Assembly: GCA_013407085.1 (NCBI GenBank)
Contig: JACCGJ010014539.1
Coordinates: forward strand, 1 to 64,000
Source: Atriophallophorus winterbourni
Taxonomy: Eukaryota; Platyhelminthes; Trematoda; Plagiorchiida; Microphallidae
Reading direction: 5' to 3'
DNA length: 64,000 nt
In this document: piece after piece, positions 48,841 to 59,100 of the stretch
How the letters are laid out: each line of letters starts with the position of its first letter
How positions within the stretch are numbered: position 1 is the stretch's first letter
Made by a program: the position numbers and the translations under genes
The notes under the pieces: model-generated
What the model saw: only the letters and a program-made list of their open reading frames with translations
What the model was told of the DNA's origin: nothing
The model's database searches: none

Positions 48841-49617
48841 AAGTTTATTTAGCTGCCGCTGGTTAATGATATTGAAATTCGATGCCATTGAATATTATTT
48901 GTGTGCAGTCATTCATTTTCGGCAAACCGCTTGATTCAAATTACCTTAGTCAAGCATTATACAAAAAATAATAGGAAGATATTTAGACAGTTTATCAGCC
49001 GTTGACGAAAATTGATCATTTTTCTTCCGATAAAAATCCTAGCACACTGGGAATAACTCTGTTAATGCGGATAATTGTATTTAAAGAAGTTGCAAGTTCA
49101 AATACTCAACAATACTTAAAATCCCCCGACCCGATAAGTTTATTTTGAACTCACGTGATTATGCAAAACCTGCTAGCCTTCCAAGTTTTATTCAGTGGCC
49201 TAATCATACATCACGAGTGAAAATAAATGTTGATCTGAGAGTTTAACACGCTTAAGAAAATACCATATATTTTTTTGACAATCATAGCTTGATTTTTTGC
49301 TTATAAAGATTAGTTTGCCAAAACATTGATGTATATAATCAATCATTTCTGAAAAATATTTATTTAGTAATTTATCTGCGTAGTAAAGTACAAAATATTT
49401 TCTAACAAATTCGTCATGTTTACATGAGAGAATGAAAACTTTTTTCTAGGATTTTGGAATATAAACTGAAAATTATTCAACAAAAAACTAAGATGTACGC
49501 ATCTGCATGCACTTCTTAACCATTAAAAAGGAATATTGAGCATGTAAAAATGTACAGTAGAAGATTTCACTTAACGAAATAAGGTTAATATGTATTTTCA
49601 AACAAAAATCTTTCCAG

Positions 49618-50114
49618 ATTCGTCCGTATTCGTGGATTTGACAGATCTTCTCATCGGTGAGGAATACTACATCAATTCCACAGACCTTCCGGAGTTCCAA
49701 GAATGCACTTCCAGTCACAGGAGTGGAACAATACTGATAAACTACCCCGGTGGTTTTCCTGTTCGTGACGCCAAGCCTGACTCACCGATTCATCAAATAT
49801 CCACCAGACCTACAAGTATCTTTGTACAAATGGTACCTTTCCCGTACGCATACCCCAAACGAAATATCCTTTTCGCTCGAGTAGATGAAATTGGGCGCTT
49901 CAGATTTGCTCTGGGTATCAATCAATGGGGAGAACAAGGGGAAGAAATGGAGATTTGGGTGAACCACGCCCGGTTCTACGATTTGCCAATGCACAGTGGA
50001 ACAATGTTCTCGCACTTTACAGGCGGAGTTGTGGACGCGACCGGACTAATCGTAGCGCCTTTACCGCGAACAGAAAATATCAAAGATTTGAATGTAAAAA
50101 CTTTGATCATCGAG
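49618..50114 (+). CDS. Gene 2 exon A (GC donor)
   Basis: Acceptor aaatctttccag. Encodes about 165 residues, the largest exon. The end is set by gcaagt after GAG at 50,114, the perfect GC-AG donor consensus (AG|GCAAGT), and it is the only site I found that leaves phase 0 as exon B requires. Reading on instead reaches TGA at 50,171, so a terminal exon is the alternative. Confidence 0.72.
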
Positions 50115-53100
50115 GCAAGTCATGGTTTTATCGGACGAAATCAATTGAGAAGCTTACGTATAGCAAACTGATCTTAAAGATGTTTCAAATTTACTTCGCC
50201 GTTGATGCATTTCAAACGAGAAAAATATCCTACTTTACGATCCTTAAATGATCAGACATTGTTTAATTAAATGAGCTACACATTACTTTGGTCGTCCATA
50301 AGCGCCTTGAGTGCTTTGACCAAGAATCACTTTGTGATTCAGTGTCTAAACATCGTGGTTCGTTTTACGAACCATATATAACAGTGGCATACAAGAATAA
50401 CTTTGTTTACCACTTGACCACTCTTTCAAGGCTCACTGTACCTGATCTTACTGTCTCCACCTGACGACGGCAAACAGCCAGAAACCGGTAGTGGTGTGTA
50501 AGGGATGGGGATGTGAGTAACACTTTACTTTGTTTAATTAAAGTTTCAATTATTTTCTCAGAAAAGTTATTTAAATGATTTGAGTAATTCACGTTTCAAT
50601 CGATTTACATTTTCATAACAGATTTTATGTGATACATAATTTCGATTTATTGTTTACTTATGAGTAGAAAGTTGAATTAATTAATAGAGCGTGACAACTT
50701 CATTCATGTTGGTCGCGTGATTTAATCATTTAAAATAGGCAAAAATTATTTGTGAATACTCTCGTGCGTTACTCAACCATCGAAAAATTTTTTCAAGTCA
50801 ATAACGTGAGATATCTGCATCTAAACTTTTGCCAGTTACTTCAAAGCATTATTCGGATTATTCGTGCGCAGAAGGAACACAAACTTACTACTCCACATTC
50901 ACTGAAAAATCTTGGCGTATTAGAAATGTCTATTATTAAATCAATAAATCATAAATTCAACGTCTTTCAAAACCAAAGTAACAACGCTCAAATTCATTGC
51001 CCTAGCATAGTCAAGTAAATGGCGCAGATTCCTTGAATGGAATGTGTTATTGACAACGTATTTCTCGAGCGCTTGTCCGTCGTAGTCTTGCGTTATGCTT
51101 GAATAAATGACAGTCATTAGCAACTCCATGTTTAAACTATGAAAGAATACCTTTTGTTTATTTGTACTCTAGATAACTGACAACTATGTGGAGGTCAAAA
51201 CTGGTTGCGATAATGCCAGTCAGTCTGTATATCACGTTCAATTGCACCCGTTGACCGAAAGCGAAGCTAAAAAGAAATATCGATTGAGTGAAGATCAAAT
51301 CACGATCAACCCACCACAAAACGATTGGCTCTATCTGTTGACTGGCGGGCCGCTACACGATGACCGATTTCATGTAAGCCAAATTTCGAACTAAGCAGTC
51401 AAATGTCAGATGGATTCTAGTGGGTATACATTTTTTTAAACGCGACTCACAACCTTTTTGAAATTGTTATATTAGTCGATCATCCTTCGAAATTGTTTTT
51501 AATCAAATGTGTATGTTGAATAACTGCACCTTTATTTTATGATGATTTTTAGCACATTGTGATATCTAACAATCATAAGTATTTTTTTATGTGTCTTGGT
51601 AAGGTAAGTAGCTTTGTTTTGACAGATAGCGCTTCCGTTTCAAGTATTCATGTATTTATCGACCGTACACCTCGACGACATTCGATTCTCTATTCACTAC
51701 TTCGCATTTATTCTAATGCCCAGATGTTAATTGCTTCGATACTTACCTAAGCTTCCCTAAGTTATTCACACCAATCTTTTGAGTTGTACAGCCCAAAGGA
51801 ACGCAAAATGAACACAAGTTATCCGCATCTGTGTTGTACCGAAAATAAGTCTACGGCAACTCGCCCGAGAGTAGTGTATTTCATACCATCTACTGTTGGA
51901 TTAACGAGACGCGCATGTCCTAACACTCTATCAAACAATTTGAAAAATATTGTACTCAAGATAATATTCGATCCGTCATGTCAAATTATTCGTTAAGCTA
52001 TCCACAATCAAGTGCTTTCCTGTCGCTCAGAATCAGTTTGATTTATGACTGGAAACATCGTCCTATCGGTCACGCCAGTGATATCGATATGAATATAATC
52101 CTAGGGTTTAGTTTTTTTAGGCGCGTTCATTGGTAGTTGTCATTAAAGCAAAATGGCAGCTTGATGTGAGCTGGACCAGCGGCGGACAATATATTAGATA
52201 TTTATCATGAATAGGTTGCATTATATGAGATAATCCGAATGCTTCCACCACTTTGATAACAAGGTGCGCTACATAGATTTTCTAGAGCGTGAAAAGACAA
52301 AAAACTGTTGAATTATTACAAGTTCCGATAAAGATAAGTAGCTATCAACTATAGAAACAGTCATACCTCATGCTGGAAGGCCAGTTTAAAATCAGGCGCA
52401 TTCTCATGGATTTCAATGTAAAGAGTTTAATTTTGATTTTCGTTTGATCGCAGCTACCACAACAACAGATACTTGACTACCGGTAGATTACTCCGCAAAT
52501 CTAAAACAATAATATCTTTCTTCTCGAGCTTTTAGTACAGCTTTTTAGATAAACGAAATTTGAGCAGATTTTCGCCGCGTACTTGTCTTCTTCGTGTAAC
52601 GAAACTTAGATGGGTATCTGACAAACGTCTCTGAATGTTGCGTTAACGCAACCGAAAATGATTACTTGACTACAGCGGGTGTCTTGTTGACCACTTGCAT
52701 AACGAACCATTGTCAATGAAATTGATGGCTAAGTAAGGAAGTTTTGTTATTGGAGAATATTGTGTGGAATTAAATGCTTGGTGACCAATCCCTTGCAATT
52801 CAATGGCTTGGACGATGAACAGTACAAATAGCTCCGGGATCTCCATCAAACGTTTGGTGTTTATTTATCAGCCGTTGTTGCACATCCTCAATTGATTGAT
52901 TGAAGGAACTTGGTCGATACGGCTAAGTAATCTCGTGCTCACAACATGGAACTTGGTCATCTTAGACTGCTGATTATTTAAAAAATGACTGGAGTCTTAA
53001 AGATCGCATTTTTATTGGTAAGATTACGGAAGTCTGTCGTATATTTCATCGCAAAATTGAAGTAGCAGATTCAAACATGGAAAAGATCTGACTAGTTTGC

Positions 53101-56100
53101 AGGGCAATGTTATCGATACAAAGATTTCTATTTGAAAGTAATGTCGTGAAGGTTCGTATTAGAGTAAAATTGCGTGGCTACGGTGTGAATTTTGAACACC
53201 GTTCCACACCACACATGAGAAGAATTGTTCCCTTCACCGGGAAAGTTATTGAAATGTCACCTTGTTCTTGGGATTGGATTGGAAATCAATAATTTTTTGT
53301 AGACAGACCATCGGCTGATAGTCAATTTGGATTTGCTTGCCAAAGTGGATCTAATAGGTGACTGAAAAATGCTAATTCGCCTTCATGTAAATCGATCCGT
53401 CGTCAAATTCTTACGTTATTATTGTTTGGAGTCAGTCAGGGAGCGATATCGATCTATGCGTTATTCATCGATTGTTTTAATACAGTGGTTTTGAATTGTG
53501 CTCATCGAATATAGCATAATATATGCATGGTATCCCAAAAATGTTTTCTTAATAATTAATTGGTTCTGGACAAAGTTATATTTGTATGCCACTGTTATAT
53601 AGGGTTCTTACGAAGAACCACGATGTTCAAATACAGAATCACAAAGTGATTCCTACCAAGCGCTCGAGGCGCATATGAAAGACCAAAGTATTGTGGTGCT
53701 CACATCCCCATCCCCTGCACACCACTACCGGTTTCAGGCTGTTTGCCATCGTCAGGTGGCCTCGAGCGCTTGGCCAGGAATCACTTTGTGATTCTGTATT
53801 TGAACATCGTGGTTCTTTGTAAGAACCCTATATAACAGTGGCATACAAATATAACTTTGTGTACCGCTTTTCCACTGTTTCAAGGCTCACTGAACCTGAT
53901 CTTACTGTCTCCACCTGACGAGGGCACACAGCCTGAAACCGGTAGTGGTGTGTAAGGGATGGGGATGTGAGCACCACAATAATTGGTTCTGTATTATAGT
54001 TTTTTGTTGAAAATGAAGAGTTTTCATTTCAGTAACATGGAGCACTATCGCGATGTAAGGTCATTCGTTGATGAGTTTTTGCAAAAGATTGTCAGGGCAC
54101 CTTGTATATTTGAACCAAGACATTATTTGCATTAACTGCTTTTGTCATCATGATATGAAGGAGTATTTGTTAAAGGATAAATTACTGAAACCAAAAAAAC
54201 CCAAATCATCACAAGCTAACCAATTAAGGGAAACTGAGTTGAAGATAATTCTTGCCGAGGTTGCAGCAGTTGGAATGTTTAAAAGACGCAATCATGATGA
54301 ATAAATAGGTAAAAAAAATTCAAATCTTTCTTTGTCAACCAAACAGTAAATCAATAAGTAAATCACACCACTGAGCTGTGCCTTTACCGAATTAATTCGA
54401 GATTTGATTTTTGATCGAACATTTTCGTGAATGTGACTTATTGATCAGAATCATTTCGTCCGATAATTCACACCCACTTAATGAGGTCCACATGGCTTGC
54501 AAATTGTTCTCACCCATGCGAAGCAAATATCTCGCCCCTTTTTCAAGAACTGAGAAATTCAGGAGTTCTTTCGCCCCTTAACTTGCTTGCTACTTGGTTG
54601 ATCAATAGAAGGTTATTCTCGATCTAATGAGGTGATTGTCATTGTGAATTTCAGCATTCTTGCTTCATCATCCAAATGTATACGTAAGGTTTTATAAATG
54701 TATATTTGTATGGTTCCTTTAATATTATTGGTGAAAATTCGTGTACACGAATAAAGCTATTTTCTTCCTCTTTTTCTTCAAATTAAAATAATTTTTGAGA
54801 ATTTCGATTTCTGAGGTGCCCTATTTTATTCATTTTTCAGGGCGTGTTGCATGATATGAAAATTTTCTTCACACAAACGGGAGCACATGAATACTGCAAA
54901 GAAAAATTGGTAAGTCAGTCGAGCTTCAATGATTTATAAATTGAAACTGATTACAGAAATTTAACTTTCATTGATCCAGTAGACAGTTCGTGCAAGCAAC
55001 CATCGCATTTTTGGAAACCTTATGAGTCAATGAATCATGCTTGTACTTCTTTAAATAATTCCAGTTGAATTTTAGCAGTGTCTTGGAGATCTAAACCGTA
55101 AACGTACTATCTATTTGTCGAATCGGTTTGGGGTAAATCTTTGCATAGTACCGACGCGCGATAAAACTGACTAAACTTGACAGTTAGCGGTCTCGGGTAT
55201 CTTCAAACAATTAGCAGGTACGTACCACTGTGTAGCAGGCTAAGACCTGGATCAAGCATAAACATAGAAGTATAAAATGACTACATAACTGAGTTCAATC
55301 TCTTGGTGGTAACAGCCAGCGTTATTTCATTATAGTGTTTTGAGGAATGGCCATCATGTTATCAACCTATCTGACTTGCGTTTAACATATTCATGTAGTA
55401 ATTGATTGCTACAGCGGATTAAGTTGAAGCAACAGCTTGTTGACTATGTATGAGAACTCGTGAAACGAGTTTACAGTGCAACACCTTCTCTTAATATACA
55501 AGCAGAGTTCTGCGTCTACTCATGCCCAGTGTCATCCAACACAATACACAAAACTTACCCACAAATCTAATTGATAGATTTGTTGTTGAAAATATCAGTC
55601 AAACTAAGAAATTCACTTGATGACGAGATGTATGAATTGAAAGCATTAGATACAACCATAGAGCATATTTTGTTACATATGTTTAGTGAAAATTCAGGTG
55701 ACATCCGCTCAAGATTTCGATCGTATGATAATTTCCATCAAGGGGTTCCTTGAGAAACAATTTCGAATCGAAAAATTACCGCGGATGGAATAAATAATAT
55801 CAAAAGCTTTTTAATGTTTTCATTCTCGAATGACTGTAATATTGGCAAATAATTTGCTTGAGACCAACGATGGAAGGTGCATATATCTTGCTATAACGCG
55901 GCACTATCGTCAAACCATTTATCACGCTTTCATATTATAATATTTTGAACAACTAGCATCAAAGTATATCTGATATCTTCTATAATATCATCTAGGCAGA
56001 CGGAACAAATTAGATTTGCCGTATAAGTTGATTAACGTGAAGTGGAATATGTGACAAGATTTGAAGCACAGAGCATTGCAGAACAAATTGAGCAAACATT

Positions 56101-59100
56101 CAGTAGCGTATCGGGTGTATGTTACTATGTATACGGAAAAATCGTTTCTATAATCCTTGATCGCGTATTTATAAAAAAGCTTAGCGTCTGTTCCAATTCG
56201 CGTCAAAAAGTAAAACAGCTACTGGTTCACATTTTCTCTCGAAATAAAGGTCACATGTTTTCGTAGCTTAATAATCATTTCAAATGTGACTTTGTACCAA
56301 TACATTTGTTAGAGATACAATCCTCTCTCTAACCGACCAATTACTAGATTTCATACAGGTATCAAACTCTTGTCGAATTTGCGCATAGAACGAGGTGTCA
56401 TAGATTTCGGAGCTCTCAAATCGGTTACCCGTTCGTCTGGTTATTTTACAATCATTTATCGATTGGTTCCTAAACCCAGATCTTCCCGAGAGTTTGTAGA
56501 TGCGGCCAATTGCCGAGTGCTGTTTGTGGCTGTCCGAATTGTGAAAGGAATTTTTCTTCCCTAATTGGAATGATTCTTAATTTGAGATTCTAGAGACCAT
56601 GACGTCGTATACATCATTGGTCGACATCGACCAAATGAGGCCAACAATATTCTGTCTTATACTAAAGAACACAAGACTGCATATCATTGTGAGAAAGACA
56701 TTAATCGTATATAAAATGGTTTGATATATATATTACCTACCATTTTAGCAGTGATTATGAAGATTCGAATCAAGCTATCTCGAGCATAGTAGCACTCGAT
56801 TTGATCTGAAAATTACCTATAGAATAAAGCATTTGGCGTTTCACATATTTAGTTATCTATCTAAACAATTTTTGCTTCCCGTCAACGTCATAATCTTACT
56901 CTTTATACAACACTGTCGCTGTAACTGTCGTGTAAAATTTCATTGTGTTCGGGTGTTTGCTCCGGAATACTTTGACATCAGACATTTTGTTATCAATGAG
57001 TAACCTGATATTCAGAGAAATGTTATAAAATTTTCTGTTCAATAACCTTGTATTAGTTTCAGTTCACGGAGATCTATCTGAGTTTTCGTTATATATATTC
57101 GGACCTGTAAAACAATGTATCCAAACATCCAGTTTTCAGAAACATTTTCTCGTACACATTTAGACACGCGGAATTGCTTTACCTGATCCTTCCCACCGCG
57201 TGGTTTGGTATATAAACGTATGAATTATTAGAATTCTATTTCTATAACCCATATTGTGTTACAAATACTAACTCTTTTACCACAACACACCATTCTAAAA
57301 ACCTTTTACACTAATGCAGAAAATCGATGTTCAGTTAAGATAAATCAATATGGTCGTATAATTAAACTACATTATGCTCCTGTGTGCTCAAAACCGAACG
57401 GGTTTGACCATAATCTGTCGTACGATAGGTCGATAATACAAATTTATCCATGTGTATCGTCTTAGTCTTTCGTATGAATGCTCAACCAATAAACAAAATA
57501 TAATCGTAATGTATAAAGTATATGACACAATTCAGAAAATTAGTTTGAACATGATTGAGTTGGTAATAATATAAACCGGTAGATTTTCATGCTTTGAATT
57601 CCGATGATGGGTAATGCTTCAGCAATAATGAGTTCAAAACCAATTACACCTTTAACTCTATAACTATGAATAATGAAACGAAAAAAACCAAATATTCCAT
57701 AACATTACTCTTTTAGGTGATATATGTACTTGAATATTTTAGTAAAAAATGCTGCGCGTTCAATATTCTCTTTTATCGTGATTTATCATCAAAAATTATA
57801 AATTCATGTTTTGCAGACTAAATATCCAAGAGGACGTATATGTGGCAAAGCAGTGGCCTTTCCGGAAGCGTTCAAAGATTTGGCGACCTACAAGCAAATT
57901 ATGAATAACGCGACAAAAATAGGTAAGAAATTTGAATTGAATTAACTATAATTAGAATTATAAAATTATTTTATATTATTTCACTGAATCAACATAAATC
58001 GCGCTGAGATTGAAGGAAAAATTGAGAAGCAAAGTTTCGTTTATTAGCAATTTCCTTGCCTATCTTATCTCAGGTCCTTAGAGGTTACTTCAAATGTATT
58101 GAACATCGTGGTTCTTTGCAAGAACTATATATAACAGTTGGCATACAAGTATAACCTTGTTTTCCTTTAATTCACTGTTTCAAGGCTCACTGAACCTGAT
58201 CTTACTGTCTCCACCTGACGATGGCAAACAGCCTGAAACCGGTAGTGGTGTGTAAGGGATGGAGATGTGAGTACCACAATACATTGGTATCCGTTTGCCT
58301 GACGTACGATAATCCGAGCGCACTTCGACGCAGTTTCGAAGATCGAAATATATTGACGTTTAATTGACCAGGTTGTCGAATCATTTAGGACAAGTATTTT
58401 TGCTGTCTCAAACTGATAAAATTAAACAACCTGAAGCCAGTTGGGAAGTGAAAGTGCAGCCGATGCCAGCACACCTCGAAATAGTTATTTCCATCAATTT
58501 AATCAGTTGATCAGAAACACTGTAGGAATTGGTCTCCCAATGATTGGCTGTACCAATCAAATTAACAATAACTTCCAGGTAAAAGATTTGTATGCCACTG
58601 TTATATATAGGGTTGTTACAAAGAACCACGATGTTCAAACACATAATCACAATATGATTTCTGTTCAAGCACTCAAGGCGCGTATAAAAGAACAAAGTAT
58701 TGTGGTGCTCACATCCCCATCCCTTACACACCACTACCGGTTTCAGGCTGTTTGCCATCGTCACGTGGAGACAGTAAGATCAGGTTCAGTGAGCCTTGAA
58801 ACAGTGGAAAAGCGGTAAACAAAGTTATTTTTGTATGCCACTGTTATATAGGGTTCCACTGTTTCAAGGCTCACTGAACCTAATCTTACTATCTCCACCT
58901 GACGATGGCAAACAGCCAGAAACCGATAGTGGTGTGTAAGGGATGGGGATGTGAGCACCACAATACTTCCAGGTAAAATATTGTTTACTGTTTAAGTATT
59001 GATGTCAAGCTCACCGAAGGTACACGTTTTGCTCCCGCCTGAAGGTAGCCAACAGACAGAGACCATTTGTGATCTCCTAGTGCAGGTTAGGTGAGCACCT

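Larger units (their letters stand above)
51374..54840. other. Gene 2 intron B-C: fold-back ribozyme repeat, LINE tail, otherwise unresolved
   Basis: Holds the fold-back repeat 53,558-53,991 and a LINE-type tail at 54,690-54,790. Around 51,800-53,300 both strands show pieces with some coding look (for example VVYFIPSTVGLTRRACPNTL on +, and PYRPSSFNQSIEDVQQRL on -) that may be old retroelement debris I cannot assign. Confidence 0.4.

Noticed and set aside
49590..50171. 193-codon ORF beginning ATG at 49,590
   Set aside because: The first nine codons lie upstream of a good acceptor (aaatctttccag) and read as pyrimidine tract; I treat it as an internal exon ending at 50,114, though a terminal exon ending at 50,171 is possible.
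53107..54304. ORFs at 53,107-53,292 and 54,068-54,304 as additional exons of gene 2
   Set aside because: The acceptor before 54,032 opens directly into a stop in the needed phase, and exon B joins exon C cleanly without them.
58408..58764. 118-codon minus ORF over the same place
   Set aside because: Antisense shadow of exon E and the repeat, with no motif.
58441..58818. 125-codon + strand ORF
   Set aside because: It is exon E fused by chance to the inserted ribozyme repeat; the donor after CAG at 58,578 and the target-site duplication explain the structure.
58585..58964. Ordinary inverted-repeat DNA transposon (MITE)
   Set aside because: The flanking duplication is 14 bp and unlike the fixed short TSDs of MITEs, the arms are unequal, and the arms cross a unit junction, which fits retroposition of a multimeric ribozyme RNA better.
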